A stretch of 64,000 nucleotides of DNA from contig NZ_CP104382.1 of the NCBI RefSeq assembly GCF_030582395.1, positions 496,001-560,000 on the forward strand, written 5' to 3'. Position 1 is the first letter of the stretch; every line of letters starts with the position of its first letter. The position numbers and the translations under genes are program-made. This DNA comes from Ralstonia pickettii (lineage in GTDB: Bacteria; Pseudomonadota; Gammaproteobacteria; Burkholderiales; Burkholderiaceae). The notes beneath the pieces were generated by a model. The model saw nothing but the letters and a program-made list of their open reading frames with translations, ran no database searches and was not told the origin of the DNA. Below are positions 42,439 through 52,845 of the stretch, one piece after another.

Positions 42439-45400
42439 CGTTGCCCGCCGGATTGGTTGGCGCCCGCGGCACCGTGGCGCCGCGCGGCACGGCGCGCGCG
42501 CCAGTCACGCAGGCGCCCGCCCAGGCTGTCGAAGGCCAGATAGATGACCGGCGTGGTGAACAGCGTCAGCACCTGGCTGACCAGCAGGCCGCCCACCATC
42601 GTGATGCCCAGCGGCTGGCGCAGCTCGGAGCCCACGCCGGTGCCGAGCATCAGCGGCAGGGCACCCAGCAGGGCAGCCATGGTCGTCATCAGAATCGGGC
42701 GGAAGCGCAGCAGACACGCCTGGTAGATGGCGTCGCGCGGGGTCATGCCCTGCTCGCGCTCGGCCTCCAGCGCGAAGTCGATCATCATGATCGCGTTCTT
42801 CTTGACGATGCCGATCAGCAGGATGATCCCGATGATCGCAATGATGCCCATGTCCTTGCCAGACACCAGCAGCGAGAGCAGGGCACCCACGCCCGCCGAC
42901 GGCAGCGTCGACAGGATCGTCACCGGATGAATCGTGCTTTCGTACAGCACACCCAGCACGATGTACATGGTGATGACGGCCGCAAGAATGAGCCACAACT
43001 GGTTCGACAGCGACGCGCGGAACGCCAACGCTGCCCCCTGGAAGCTGGTCTGCATGCTGGCCGGCAGGCCAATTTCCTCTTCGACCGCATTGATGGTGTC
43101 GACCGCCGCACCTAGAGACGCATGCGGTGCCAGGTTGAACGAGATGGTTGCCGCCGGGAATTGGCCCTGATGGTTCACGACGAGCGAGCCCGGCTGTTCC
43201 ACCACCGTGGCAAACGCGCCCAACGGAATCTGCTGGCCGCCGCTCGATGCCACGTGCAGGTCATACAGCGATTGCGGCCCCAACTGCATCTTCGGGTCCG
43301 TTTCAAGCACCACGCGGTATTGGTTCGATTGGGTGAAGATGGTCGACACCAGGCGTTGGCCATAGGCGCTGTACAGCGCGCTGTCGACCGCCGCCATCGT
43401 GATGCCGTACACCGCTGCCTTGTCGCGGTCGACCTGCACGTAAGCGCGCAAGCCGTTGTCCTGCAGGTCGCTCGCCACATCACGCAGCTCGTGGGTCTGC
43501 TGCAGGCGTTCAACCAGCTTCGGCACCCACTTCGATAGGTTGTTCGGGTCCGGGTCTTCCACCGTGAACTGGTACTGCGTGCGGCTGACACGGTCTTCAA
43601 TCGTCAGGTCCTGCACCGGCTGCATGTACAGCGAGATACCGGCCACCTTGGCCAGTTCGGGTTGCAGGCGCTGGATGATCTCGGTGGCGTCGGCGTCGCG
43701 CTCATCCTTGGGCTTGAGGTTGATCAGCATGCGGCCGCTGTTGAGCGTGGTGTTCACGCCATCCACGCCGATGAACGACGACAGGCTCTCCACCGCCGGA
43801 TCCTTGAGCACCACCTCGGCCAGCTTCTGCTGCCGCTCCGCCATGGCCGAGAACGAGATCGACTGCGACGCGTCCGAAATGCCCTGGATGACGCCCGTGT
43901 CCTGCACTGGGAAGAAGCCTTTGGGCACCACGACATACAGCAGCCCCGTCAGCACCAGCGTGCCGATGGCCACCAGCAGCGTCGTCTTCTGCCGGTCAAG
44001 CACCCATTGCAGCATGCGGCCGTACCGCGCGATGACGTTGTCGAAAAACGCACCCGCAGCGTGATAGAAGCGCGATTGCTCGGCCTCGGGAATGTGCTTG
44101 AGCAGGCGAGCGCACATCATCGGCGTGAGCGTCAGCGACACCACGGCCGAGATCAGGATCGACACCGCCAGCGTGATGGCGAACTCTCGGAACAGCCGCC
44201 CAACCACATCGCCCATGAACAGCAGCGGAATCAGCACCGCGATGAGCGAGAAGGTGAGCGAGATGATCGTGAAGCCGATCTGCTTGGACCCCTTGAGCGC
44301 GGCTTCCATCGGCGGGTCACCGTCTTCAATGTAGCGGGCGATGTTTTCGATCATGACGATCGCATCGTCCACCACGAAACCCGTGGCGATGGTCAGCGCC
44401 ATCAGCGTGAGGTTGTTGATCGAAAACCCTGCCAGGTACATCACGCCAAACGTACCGACCAGCGACAACGGTACCGCCACCGCCGGAATGACCGTGGCCG
44501 GCACGTTGCGCAGGAACAGGAAGATCACCATCACGACCAGCGCGACGGCGAGCATCAGCTCGAACTGCACGTCCGATACCGAGGCGCGGATCGTCGTGGT
44601 GCGGTCGGTCAGCAGCGAGACCTCAACGTTGCCGGGCAGCGTCTCCTTCAACTGTGGCAGCAGCGCCTTGGCGCGGTTGACCACTTCGATCACGTTGGCG
44701 CCCGGCTGGCGCTGCACGTTGAGGATGATGGCGGGCGTCGTGTTGGACCACGCGGCCAGCTTGCTGTTTTCGGCGCCGTCAACGATCTGCGCCACGTCGG
44801 TCAGGCGGATGGGCGCGCCGTTCTTGTAGGCGACGATCATCTTGCCGTACTCGGCGGCCGACTTGAGCTGGTCGTTGGCGTCGATGGTGGAAGCGCGCAT
44901 CGGGCCGTCGAAGCTGCCCTTGGCCCCGTTCACGTTGGCGGTGCCGATGGCGCTACGGATGTCATCGATCGACAACCCGAGCGCCGCCAGCGCCGACGTG
45001 TTCGCCTGGATGCGCACCGCCGGCCGCTGCCCGCCGCTGATGCTGACGAGGCCGATGCCCGGCAACTGCGACAGCTTTTGCGCGATGCGCGTGTCGACCA
45101 GGTCTTCCAGCTTGGGCAACGGCATCGTATTGGAGGTGATCGCCAGCGCGAGGATCGGCGCGTCCGCCGGATTCACCTTGCTGTAGATCGGCGGCATTGG
45201 CAGGTCCGTCGGCAGCAGATTGCCCGCTGCGTTGATGGCCGCCTGCACTTCCTGCTCGGCAATGTCGAGCGAGAGCGACAGATCGAACTGCAGCGTGATC
45301 ACCGAGGCGCCGCCCGAGCTGGACGACGTCATCTGTTTCAGGCCGGGCATCTGCCCGAACTGCCGCTCCAGTGGTGCGGTGATGGACGACGTCATCACGT

Positions 45401-45569
45401 CGGGGCTGGCGCCCGGATACAGCGTCGTGACCTGGATGGTCGGGTAATCGACTTCGGGCAGCGCTGAGAGCGGCAGCATCCGATAAGCCACCAGGCCCGA
45501 GAGCAGGATGGCGACCATCAACAGCGTGGTCGCCACGGGCCGGAGGATAAAGATTCGGGAGGGATTCAT
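42435..45569 (-). CDS. mdtB: RND multidrug efflux permease, MdtB-type
   Basis: A 1044-residue HAE1-family pump paralogous to the next gene. It starts [20 protein letters not shown] and carries [20 protein letters not shown] in TM4 and [20 protein letters not shown]. Possession of two distinct RND permeases in tandem identifies the MdtABC type rather than AcrB. It is the second gene of mdtA-mdtB-mdtC-channel, 57 bp after mdtA. All proton-relay residues appear intact. Confidence 0.93.
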   Translation of the reverse strand: MNPSRIFILRPVATTLLMVAILLSGLVAYRMLPLSALPEVDYPTIQVTTLYPGASPDVMTSSITAPLERQFGQMPGLKQMTSSSSGGASVITLQFDLSLSLDIAEQEVQAAINAAGNLLPTDLPMPPIYSKVNPADAPILALAITSNTMPLPKLEDLVDTRIAQKLSQLPGIGLVSISGGQRPAVRIQANTSALAALGLSIDDIRSAIGTANVNGAKGSFDGPMRASTIDANDQLKSAAEYGKMIVAYKNGAPIRLTDVAQIVDGAENSKLAAWSNTTPAIILNVQRQPGANVIEVVNRAKALLPQLKETLPGNVEVSLLTDRTTTIRASVSDVQFELMLAVALVVMVIFLFLRNVPATVIPAVAVPLSLVGTFGVMYLAGFSINNLTLMALTIATGFVVDDAIVMIENIARYIEDGDPPMEAALKGSKQIGFTIISLTFSLIAVLIPLLFMGDVVGRLFREFAITLAVSILISAVVSLTLTPMMCARLLKHIPEAEQSRFYHAAGAFFDNVIARYGRMLQWVLDRQKTTLLVAIGTLVLTGLLYVVVPKGFFPVQDTGVIQGISDASQSISFSAMAERQQKLAEVVLKDPAVESLSSFIGVDGVNTTLNSGRMLINLKPKDERDADATEIIQRLQPELAKVAGISLYMQPVQDLTIEDRVSRTQYQFTVEDPDPNNLSKWVPKLVERLQQTHELRDVASDLQDNGLRAYVQVDRDKAAVYGITMAAVDSALYSAYGQRLVSTIFTQSNQYRVVLETDPKMQLGPQSLYDLHVASSGGQQIPLGAFATVVEQPGSLVVNHQGQFPAATISFNLAPHASLGAAVDTINAVEEEIGLPASMQTSFQGAALAFRASLSNQLWLILAAVITMYIVLGVLYESTIHPVTILSTLPSAGVGALLSLLVSGKDMGIIAIIGIILLIGIVKKNAIMMIDFALEAEREQGMTPRDAIYQACLLRFRPILMTTMAALLGALPLMLGTGVGSELRQPLGITMVGGLLVSQVLTLFTTPVIYLAFDSLGGRLRDWRARRAARRHGAAGANQSGGQR

Positions 45570-45626
45570 GCCAGCTCGGAACAGAAAACTTCGTCAGGCG
45601 AGTGCACGCAATGCACCACTCAGGGC

Positions 45627-47015
45627 TTACGGTTTGGCAGCCGGGGCACTCGCGGCGGGTGCCGAAGCGCCACCCGGGCTACGGCGATGACGCCCGCCTT
45701 GATGGCCTTGGCCGGCGGCGGGTGCGCTTGCAGCGGCGGCACCCGGCTGGATCACTTCCACCGGCGAGCCGTCGCGCAGCTTGTCGGCACCGTCGATCAC
45801 CACGCGCTCGCCCGGCTGCAGGCCTTGCGCCACCGATACACGATCACCTTCGGTCACGCCCAGCTTGACCAGGCGTAGCGCCACCTTGTTGTCGTCGCCC
45901 ACCACGTAGACGAAGGTGCCCTGCGTGCCGCGCTGGATGGCGGCACCCGGCACGATCACCACGTCGCGCAGCGTATCGACCCGCATGCGAACGTTCACGA
46001 ACTGATTGGGAAACAGCATCGCGTTCTGGTTCGGGAACTGCGCGCGCAGCTTGACCGTGCCGGTGGTGTTGTCGATGGTGTTGTCCACCGTCATCAGCAC
46101 GCCACGCGCGAGTTGCGTGGTCTGGCTGCGGTCCCACGCTTCCACCGGAAGCTTGTCGCCCGACTGCAGGCGCGGCATGACCTTGGGCAGGTTGTCTTCG
46201 GGAATGGAATAGATGACGGTGATCGGGTCGATCTGCGTGATGACGACGATGCCGTTGGTGTCGGACGCATGCACGATGTTGCCCGGATCGACCTGGCGCA
46301 GGCCAACCCGGCCAGATACCGGGGCGGTGATGCGCGTATAGGAGAGCTGCACGCGCGCGTTGTCAACGTTGCCCTGGTCCAGCTTGACCGTGCCGTCGTA
46401 TTGGCGCACGAGCGCGGCCTGCGTATCCACCTGCTGCTTGGAGATCGAATCCTGCGAGAGCAGCGTCTGATAGCGCTGCAGGTCGAGCTTCGCGTTCTGC
46501 AGCAGCGCCTGATCGCGCGCAAGCTGACCTTCCGCCTGGGCGAGCTGTGCCTGATAGGTGCGCGGGTCGACCTCGGCCAGCAGGTCGCCGGCCTTGACGG
46601 TCTGGCCTTCGGTAAACGCCAGGCGCACGAGCTGGCCGTCCACGCGTGTCTTGACCGTCACGTTGTTGACCGGGGTCACGTTGCCGAGCGCTGACAGGAC
46701 CACGTTGATGTCGCCCTTGACGGCCGTGCCGACCATCACCGGCATGGGCTTGTTGGCCATGGACGCGCCGCGCCCGCCGGGGCCGCCTGAGCTGCCCGGG
46801 CCACCGGCATTGCGATATTTCGCGTGATAGACCGCATAGCCGATCAGCACCAGGAGAACGATCACCAACCAGATGCCCCAGCGACGGCGCTTGCCGCCCT
46901 CGCGCGGGGGCGGCAGCAGCGTCGGAGACACCTCGTGGGGCGTCTCGTTCCCGTCGTATTGACGGCGACCGGCGTCATCAAACTGACCGGGCTTCTGGTC
47001 CTTGGGATCGGACAT
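45627..47015 (-). CDS. mdtA: RND efflux membrane-fusion protein, MdtA-type
   Basis: A 462-residue periplasmic adaptor. An N-terminal cytoplasmic stretch of about 45 residues precedes one span (RRWGIWLVIVLLVLIGYAVY), then barrel-sandwich, hairpin and beta-barrel domains (DGQLVRLAFTEGQTVKAGDL; RITAPVSGRVGLRQVDPGN). The C-terminal 35 residues are Ala/Ser/Pro-rich and low in complexity. AGGAACG lies before the ATG at 47015. It connects MdtBC to the outer-membrane channel. It is divergent from the two-component genes. Confidence 0.92.
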   Translation of the reverse strand: MSDPKDQKPGQFDDAGRRQYDGNETPHEVSPTLLPPPREGGKRRRWGIWLVIVLLVLIGYAVYHAKYRNAGGPGSSGGPGGRGASMANKPMPVMVGTAVKGDINVVLSALGNVTPVNNVTVKTRVDGQLVRLAFTEGQTVKAGDLLAEVDPRTYQAQLAQAEGQLARDQALLQNAKLDLQRYQTLLSQDSISKQQVDTQAALVRQYDGTVKLDQGNVDNARVQLSYTRITAPVSGRVGLRQVDPGNIVHASDTNGIVVITQIDPITVIYSIPEDNLPKVMPRLQSGDKLPVEAWDRSQTTQLARGVLMTVDNTIDNTTGTVKLRAQFPNQNAMLFPNQFVNVRMRVDTLRDVVIVPGAAIQRGTQGTFVYVVGDDNKVALRLVKLGVTEGDRVSVAQGLQPGERVVIDGADKLRDGSPVEVIQPGAAAASAPAAGQGHQGGRHRRSPGGASAPAASAPAAKP

Positions 47016-47183
47016 ATTTGGCGTTCCTGTTCTTAGCAATATGGGGACGAGCGCACATCATAGCGGGCGGCCGTGCCAGTGAGACCGCAGCTTAAAGGCA
47101 ACGTCTTTGCGCAGAATTAGTGACGCAGCAGGTTCTATTACGTGAGATTACAAACCCGTTGCGGTGTTACCGGGAGAAACAAT

Positions 47184-47273
47184 ATGGTGAAAGCGCGCCG
47201 GATTCGTGATGGCCACATTCGCTATCATGAGCACACCTTCCTGCGTGTACCAGACACTCCACCAGACAGATGA
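47184..47273 (+). CDS. 29-codon leader ORF coupled to the response regulator
   Basis: A short frame with a good GGGAG ribosome site 7 bases before its ATG. Its TGA overlaps the ATG of the response regulator (ATGA), which itself has no ribosome site. The peptide is basic and His/Arg-rich (MVKARRIRDGHIRYHEHTFL, then RVPDTPPDR). The simplest reading is that its translation delivers ribosomes to the regulator gene. Whether the peptide has its own role is unknown. Confidence 0.5.
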   Translation: MVKARRIRDGHIRYHEHTFLRVPDTPPDR

Positions 47274-47998
47274 GCGGCACCAAGATCCTGGTCGTCGATG
47301 ACGACGTCGAACTGCGCGACCTCCTGCGCGAATACCTGACCCAGCAGGGCTTTGCCGTTTCCGTGCTGCATGACGGCGATGGCCTGGCCGCCCGGCTCGA
47401 GCGCGAGCGCCCCGCGCTGGTCGTCCTCGATTTGATGATGCCCAAGGTAGATGGCCTGTCGGCCCTGCGTGACCTGCGCGCCCGCAACGACGACGTGCCG
47501 GTCATCCTGCTCACCGCCCGCAGCGACGAGATCGACCGCATCATCGGCCTGGAAATCGGCGCCGACGACTACCTCGGCAAGCCGTTTTCGCCACGCGAGC
47601 TGCTTGCGCGCATCAACGCCGTGCTGCGCCGACGCCTGGCCGTGCCGGCCTCCGCACCGGAAGACCGCGACAGCTTCAGCTTCGGGCCGTTCAAGCTCAA
47701 CTTCCGCATGCGCACGCTGTTTCGTGGCGACAGCGCGCTCGCCATCAGCGATACCGAGTTCGCATTGCTCAAGCTGCTGATCGGTCACGCGATGCAGGTG
47801 CTCACGCGCGAGCACATCGTCGAGTTGATGTACGGGCCGGGCAGCGGCGTGTCCGACCGGGGCATCGACGTGCAGATCTGGCGCCTGCGTCGCGTGCTCG
47901 ACGAGGACGCCCAGCGCCCCCGCTATATCCAGACCGTGCGCGGCCGCGGCTACACCTTCGTGCCGGACGAGCGGGAAGAGTTCAATGAAGTTCAATAA
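47270..47998 (+). CDS. OmpR/PhoB-family response regulator
   Basis: A 242-residue regulator: receiver domain with the acidic cluster DDD at 10-12, the phospho-acceptor Asp 54 in VLDLMMP, and the conserved Lys in LGKPFSP. It is followed by an OmpR-type winged helix (VLTREHIVELMYGPGSGVSDRGID, then the RRVLDEDAQRPRYIQTVRGRGYTF segment). It overlaps the kinase gene by 14 bp. The divergent mdtABC operon is its likely target, by analogy with BaeSR in E. coli, although the DNA does not prove it. Confidence 0.92.
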   Translation: MSGTKILVVDDDVELRDLLREYLTQQGFAVSVLHDGDGLAARLERERPALVVLDLMMPKVDGLSALRDLRARNDDVPVILLTARSDEIDRIIGLEIGADDYLGKPFSPRELLARINAVLRRRLAVPASAPEDRDSFSFGPFKLNFRMRTLFRGDSALAISDTEFALLKLLIGHAMQVLTREHIVELMYGPGSGVSDRGIDVQIWRLRRVLDEDAQRPRYIQTVRGRGYTFVPDEREEFNEVQ

Positions 47999-49280
47999 GG
48001 TCCGCCCCAGATTCGACACGCTGTTCGGCCGGTTGGCCGGTTTGATCGTGGTGGTGCTCGTGCTCAGCCATTTCTCTTGGCTGGGCGTGCTGCGTACAGA
48101 ACGCCGGGAGCGGCAGTTCCAGGCGTCGGTAGACCAGATGGCGTTCCAGCTGCAGGCCTTCCAGGCAGCGATGGACGGTCATTTGAAGGTCAAGCTGCCG
48201 GACCTCGTGAGCGAAACCGCCGACCCGCCCGCAGGCGATGCGTCGTCGGCATCCGACAAGTCTGCGGAGCTGGTGCGTCAACTTGCGCGCCGCTTGCCTT
48301 CCGACACGCAGTTGCGATTGGAAGCGGGCCCTACGCCCCGCGTGTTTGTGCGCTTTCCGCAGCGGAGCAAGTGGATTGCCATGCCGCTGGTGTGGGTGCA
48401 TGCGCCGCCCACCATCTCGGCCGTCGTGCCTGGCGTGATGGTGGTGCTGGCGATCGCCATTGCGTTTTCGCTGTTTGCGGCGTGGCAGATCCAGCGCCCC
48501 GTGCGCGAACTGGCCGATGCTGCCGGCGCGCTCGCCAGGCGCCGTTACGTGCCCCCGCTCAAGGAGCGCGGCCCCTACGAGCTTCGCCAGTTGACCGAGC
48601 AGTTCAACCATATGGCTGCTGACCTGTCGGCTACCGACGAAGAGCGCAATACCATGCTTGCCGGCATTGCGCACGACCTGAAGACGCCGCTCTCGCGCCT
48701 GCGCCTGCGTGCCGAAATGCTGGCCGACCAGAAAGCCGGCGCCGGTATCGAGCGCGACGTCGAATCCATGTCGGCGATCGTCGAGCAGTTTCTGGCCTAC
48801 GCGCAAAGCGGCGACGGCGAGGCGCGCGAGGTGTCGGTCGACCGCCATCTGCGCGGCCTGGTGCAGCCCTTTGCCGAGCACGGCAAGCATGTCGCGCTCG
48901 ATCTGCATGCCGGGGACGGCTTCCGCCTTAAGCCGACGCATCTGGAGCGCATTGTCGTCAATCTGCTCGACAATGCGTTCGCGTATGGCGCGGAGCCTGT
49001 CAACGTGCGCACCGCCGTGGACGACGCCAGCTATACGCTGACGGTGGAAGATCACGGCATGGGCATCCCCGCCGCCGATTTTGACCGCGTCATGCGGCCG
49101 TTCGTGCGCCTGGACCCGGCGCGCGGCGGCAATGCGCACTGCGGGCTCGGCCTGGCCATTGTCGATCGGTTGGTGCGTCACCTGGGCGGCGATCTCGCAG
49201 TCGGGCCGACAGCGGCGGACGCGTCGGCGCCAGGTTTTCGGATCACCATGCGGTTTCCGGTCTCGACCGCGGCGGCCTGA
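47985..49280 (+). CDS. Sensor histidine kinase, HAMP-containing
   Basis: A 431-residue membrane kinase. Two spans (about residues 14-34 and 144-168) enclose a periplasmic sensor of about 110 residues. HAMP follows, then the H-box with phospho-acceptor His 230 (GIAHDLKTPLSRLRLR), the N-box NLLDNAFAYG and the G-box CGLGLAIVDRLV. GGAAGAG before the ATG and the 14-bp overlap show co-expression with the response regulator. It resembles EnvZ-type kinases in the H-box. The signal is unknown. Confidence 0.92.
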   Translation: MKFNKVRPRFDTLFGRLAGLIVVVLVLSHFSWLGVLRTERRERQFQASVDQMAFQLQAFQAAMDGHLKVKLPDLVSETADPPAGDASSASDKSAELVRQLARRLPSDTQLRLEAGPTPRVFVRFPQRSKWIAMPLVWVHAPPTISAVVPGVMVVLAIAIAFSLFAAWQIQRPVRELADAAGALARRRYVPPLKERGPYELRQLTEQFNHMAADLSATDEERNTMLAGIAHDLKTPLSRLRLRAEMLADQKAGAGIERDVESMSAIVEQFLAYAQSGDGEAREVSVDRHLRGLVQPFAEHGKHVALDLHAGDGFRLKPTHLERIVVNLLDNAFAYGAEPVNVRTAVDDASYTLTVEDHGMGIPAADFDRVMRPFVRLDPARGGNAHCGLGLAIVDRLVRHLGGDLAVGPTAADASAPGFRITMRFPVSTAAA

Positions 49281-49386
49281 TCGCCCGATCGTCCGACTGA
49301 CATACGGGCGTGCGTTTGCGTAAGCTATCCTAGGCGAGGCAAGCACGCTTGTTGCGTGCGCTCACCAGAACTCCGGGAGGAAACGC

Positions 49387-49824
49387 ATGAAACGCGCTGT
49401 CTGTCTCGTCAAGGATGCTGGCCAGGCCCGCGTGACCGCCGCCGTTGCCGCGTGTTTGTTGGCGATGGGTCTGGCGGCTTGCTCGTCGCCGATGCCTCCG
49501 TGGGAGCCGCCGCGCACGATCATCCAACCCGCACCCCCGCCGCCGAGGCCCGCACCCGCGCCGGCTACCCCGCTGCCACCGTCGCCTGCCATGCAGCCGG
49601 CGGCAAGCCAGCCGCCGGCCTACGCGGCACCGGCTGCCGCCGACACCGAACCCCCCCGCGCAATACCGGGTATGGCGAACCCGGCATCCACGTATTGCCT
49701 CCAGCGGGGCGGTCAGCTTGAGTTTTCCACACGTGCCAATGGCGCCGAGGTGGGAACCTGCGTAAGCCCCGGCGGAGACGAATGCGAAGAATGGGCGTTC
49801 CTGCGCGGCAGTTGCACGTGGTAA
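49387..49824 (+). CDS. DUF333-containing lipoprotein
   Basis: A 145-residue lipoprotein with Cys 32 in GLAACSS. Residues 35-90 are a Pro/Ala-rich linker. The last 55 residues form a DUF333 domain with four conserved Cys: NPASTYCLQRGG, VGTCVSPGGDEC, EEWAFLRGSC. GGGAGGAAA precedes the ATG. DUF333 proteins resemble a putative hemolysin but have no proven activity. It follows the kinase gene after 106 bp and may be transcribed separately. Confidence 0.82.
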   Translation: MKRAVCLVKDAGQARVTAAVAACLLAMGLAACSSPMPPWEPPRTIIQPAPPPPRPAPAPATPLPPSPAMQPAASQPPAYAAPAAADTEPPRAIPGMANPASTYCLQRGGQLEFSTRANGAEVGTCVSPGGDECEEWAFLRGSCTW

Positions 49825-49853
49825 GTGACGGCAGCCGCTGCAGGTAACGAAAA

Positions 49854-49880
49854 GGGCCGCAGATGTTGCGGCCCGTCTTG
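49854..49880. terminator. Bidirectional terminator
   Basis: GGGCCGCA/TGCGGCCC with a 5-base loop. GTCTTGTT follows on the plus side and TTTTCGTTA on the minus side. It serves the DUF333 gene and the convergent glycosyltransferase gene. Confidence 0.65.
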
Positions 49881-49909
49881 TTGGGAGGAGCGATTCGTGT
49901 GGCGATGCT

Positions 49910-51604
49910 TTACCGCCGCGCCACCACCACCTTGTCGGCGGATTCGGCCACGAGCCGCATCGGCACGCCGGCAGCTTGCAGGTTCTGCCATGTCGTGCGG
50001 CGCATGAAGGCGTAGGCGGGCGGCCCATCGGTCCAGCGCCGAATCCATTCGGCCGTGGTAGCAACGACCTTGCTCGGTTCAAGCCCGGCGCCCATTTCGA
50101 GTTCGTCAAAGCCCGACACCAGTGTCATCGGTCGACCAAGGTAATAGATGGCCGTTTGGTCCAGCCACTCGACGGAGTAGAACGGCGTCTCGGGCGGAAT
50201 TGGCCCCGTCGCATTCAGCGTCTTTTCGATGACATCCCGCGCAGACAACGCATCGCGGAAGATCTCGCTCGCGTTGAGCACGCGGTCCCAGCAGAACAGG
50301 GCCGAGATCGACAGGACGACCACGGCCACGGTGCGCCTCTGCCAACGCAGCGCCACGAGTGCAGCGAGCGTGCCGACGGCCAGCATGGCCATCACCTGAC
50401 GCAACGCAGGCATGGCCACGGCAACCTGTTCGGCAGGCATCTTCGCGCCGGCCTTGGCGCCGATGACCGGCACGGCAAACCACAGCCCAATGGCGATCAG
50501 CAGATTGACGCCCAGCGACCACGCAACCGCGCGCGTCGGCATTTTCTCCAGCGCCAGGGCCAGCACAATCGCCAGCGCGGGGAAGGCCGGCACGATGTAG
50601 CCGGGCAGCTTCGAACTGGATACCGAAAAGAACAGGAAGATCATCGCCGCCCAGGCAATCGACCAGCGCATCAAGTCAAACTGCCGCGTGCCGACAAAGA
50701 GATCGGCCACGCGACCAATCCGCCGTCCGATGGCTGCAAACAGAAGGGGTGTCCATGGCAGCAACCCGGCCGCGCCCACCGCGATGAAGTACCACCATTT
50801 GCCGCTGCGATGGTGCTCGTTGGTGAGGAAGCGCTGAAAATGCTCGTGGATGAAGAAAAAGTTGAAGAACTCTGGGTTGCGCTGCTGCACGATCACGAAC
50901 CACGGCACCGTCGCGATCAGGTACAGCGCCAGGCCCGGCAGCCAATGCATGCGGCGGATCAGCGCCCAGTCGCGCGTCATCAGCAGATACGCCACACCGA
51001 TCAAGCCGGGCACGACCAGCCCGATCAATCCCTTGGTGAGCGTCGCGCCTGCGAGCGCCAACCACACCACGAGCATCCAGGCGAGCCGTCCGCCACGCGA
51101 TGCGCCCGACCGCTGCGCCAGCGCAAAACCGCACGCACCCACAGTCAGGAAAAAGCCCACGCCCATGTCGAGCGTGATGACCTGCCCGAACAGCAGATAC
51201 AGCAGCGACGACGCCAGAATCGCCGCGCCGGTCGCCGCCGTGCGCCCACCCCGATAGACCGCCAGCGTCCATGCCGTCATCAGGATGCCACCCAGCCCGA
51301 ACAGAACCGGCCACAGGCGCGCGCCCCAGGCGTTGACTCCAAATGCCTCGAACGTGGCAGCGGTCGTCCAGTATTGCAGAGGCGGCTTTTCGAAGTACTT
51401 GAGATCGTTCAGGCGCGGCGTTACCCAGTCGCCAGAGACCACCATCTCGCGTGGGATCTCCGCATAGCGGCCTTCATCGGGTCGGAACAGGGTGGACCGC
51501 TGGAACAGGTCGTCCGTCCACAGCGCAAGGAACACGCCGATGAGCGCGACAACGAGCAACACCATCCATGGCGAGCGGCGGGAAGAAGAGAGGCGGGATT
51601 CCAT
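49910..51604 (-). CDS. ArnT-like glycosyltransferase (GT39/GT83 family)
   Basis: A 564-residue polytopic GT-C enzyme with about 12 spans. The first periplasmic loop carries the catalytic acidic motif RPDEGRYAEIPREMV, followed by KYFEKPPLQYWTTA. A soluble periplasmic domain closes the protein. ArnT transfers aminoarabinose from undecaprenyl phosphate to lipid A; related proteins use other sugars or modify proteins, and no arn operon is in the window, so the donor is uncertain. The ATG at 51604 begins the first span correctly; ATGs at 51679 and 51703 are alternatives. The ribB riboswitch begins about 200 bp away on the other strand. Confidence 0.85.
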   Translation of the reverse strand: MESRLSSSRRSPWMVLLVVALIGVFLALWTDDLFQRSTLFRPDEGRYAEIPREMVVSGDWVTPRLNDLKYFEKPPLQYWTTAATFEAFGVNAWGARLWPVLFGLGGILMTAWTLAVYRGGRTAATGAAILASSLLYLLFGQVITLDMGVGFFLTVGACGFALAQRSGASRGGRLAWMLVVWLALAGATLTKGLIGLVVPGLIGVAYLLMTRDWALIRRMHWLPGLALYLIATVPWFVIVQQRNPEFFNFFFIHEHFQRFLTNEHHRSGKWWYFIAVGAAGLLPWTPLLFAAIGRRIGRVADLFVGTRQFDLMRWSIAWAAMIFLFFSVSSSKLPGYIVPAFPALAIVLALALEKMPTRAVAWSLGVNLLIAIGLWFAVPVIGAKAGAKMPAEQVAVAMPALRQVMAMLAVGTLAALVALRWQRRTVAVVVLSISALFCWDRVLNASEIFRDALSARDVIEKTLNATGPIPPETPFYSVEWLDQTAIYYLGRPMTLVSGFDELEMGAGLEPSKVVATTAEWIRRWTDGPPAYAFMRRTTWQNLQAAGVPMRLVAESADKVVVARR

Positions 51605-51802
51605 GCTGGGGGTGAACTTCGCTGGCACGGTCGGAAAGGCTAGGATTCTAGTCGATGCTGGATCAGCGTTGATATTCATGCCGTGCATGAGGGGCAGAGC
51701 CATCGCGAAGCCTGGAGAGCGCTTTGCCCGACCCGTCAGTAGGGTCGAATCGTTGCAACTTGTTGCGGTAGCATTGCGCTTGCCGGCGATCCTGCCGGTT
51801 CA

Positions 51803-51957
51803 GTACGTCTTCAGGGCGGGGTGAAATTCCCCACCGGCGGTATGCGGACCGTGTGTCCGCGAGCCCGCGAGCGCCTTGCATGCGCCTGCATGGGAGGGTC
51901 AGCAGATCCGGTGAGATGCCGGGGCCGACGGTCAGAGTCCGGATGGAAGAAGATGTG
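51803..51957 (+). ncRNA. FMN riboswitch (RFN element)
   Basis: The conserved core is unmistakable: TTCAGGGCGGGGTGAAATTC, then CCCACCGGCGGTA, AGCCCGCGAGC, GGTCAGCAGATCCGGTG and GGTCAGAGTCCGGATGGAAG in the right order. The closing P1 stem pairs CGTCTTC with GAAGATG. It binds FMN and lowers ribB expression when flavin is plentiful. The 127 bp between it and the start codon would hold the expression platform; no clear T-run is present there, so control of translation is more likely than termination. Confidence 0.97.
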
Positions 51958-52084
51958 CGGAACAACACGCGCGTGCTACAGGAGCGCGCCTGGTTTTGTG
52001 CCGGGCTGCGCCGCTGCATGGCTCGCGCGTGTTTGTCTGCTTGCCCTGGAACGTCTTGTCGCCAATCTTGCGAGGAGCGTTTCC

Positions 52085-52810
52085 ATGTTGTCCACTCAGC
52101 AATCCCCAGCAGTTCACCCACCCGCATTGCCTGCCGCGAATGTGGCGTTTGACGCCATCGAAGCCCGCTTCGATCCGGCCGACATGCCTGCGCGCATGGC
52201 CGCCGCCCTCGACGCGGTGCGGCTTGGCGTGCCCGTTGTCGTGCTCGACGATGCCGATCGCGAAAACGAGGCCGACCTCATCGTCGCCGCCGACAAGCTC
52301 ACGCAGGCCAGCATGGCCATGCTCATTCGCGAGTGCAGCGGCATCGTCTGCCTGTGCCTGACGGCGGAGAAGAGTGCGTCGCTGGGCCTGCGCCCGATGG
52401 TGGAAGACAACCGCAGCCAGTACGGCACGGCGTTCACGGTGTCGATCGAGGCACGCACGGGCGTGAGTACCGGCGTATCTGCGGCGGACCGCATCACGAC
52501 CATCCGCGCAGCCATCGCGGCAGATGCCGATACGCAATCGGTCGTCAGCCCGGGGCACGTATTTCCGCTGGTGGCGAAGGAGGGTGGAGTATTGGCGCGG
52601 CGCGGGCATACCGAAGGCTCGGTCGACCTGGCACGTCTGGCGGGCTTGCCGCCGGCCGCCGTGCTATGCGAACTGATGCTGCCCGACGGCACCATGGCGC
52701 GCCGCGACGACGCGGTGCGCTTCGCCGATCAGCACAACCTGCCGGTGCTGACCATCGAAGATATCGTTCAATATCGGGAGCAGATGGAGCGCGCGGTCAG
52801 CTTCGTCTGA
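52085..52810 (+). CDS. ribB: 3,4-dihydroxy-2-butanone 4-phosphate synthase
   Basis: A 241-residue enzyme of riboflavin synthesis that converts ribulose 5-phosphate to 3,4-dihydroxy-2-butanone 4-phosphate and formate. The signatures are intact: [16 protein letters not shown], then [25 protein letters not shown] and [13 protein letters not shown]. The N-terminal 20 residues are Pro/Ala-rich and outside the fold. GAGGAG precedes the ATG. It stands alone (no fused GTP cyclohydrolase II), consistent with an extra FMN-controlled copy. It converges with eda. Confidence 0.97.
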   Translation: MLSTQQSPAVHPPALPAANVAFDAIEARFDPADMPARMAAALDAVRLGVPVVVLDDADRENEADLIVAADKLTQASMAMLIRECSGIVCLCLTAEKSASLGLRPMVEDNRSQYGTAFTVSIEARTGVSTGVSAADRITTIRAAIAADADTQSVVSPGHVFPLVAKEGGVLARRGHTEGSVDLARLAGLPPAAVLCELMLPDGTMARRDDAVRFADQHNLPVLTIEDIVQYREQMERAVSFV

Positions 52811-52845
52811 CGGACCAGCCGGCCGCGCGAGAGAGGTGACGCTGA

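Noticed and set aside
49910..51604. Naming the GT-C glycosyltransferase arnT and inferring polymyxin resistance
   Set aside because: No other arn gene is present, and GT39/GT83 relatives use several donors; only ArnT-like is justified.
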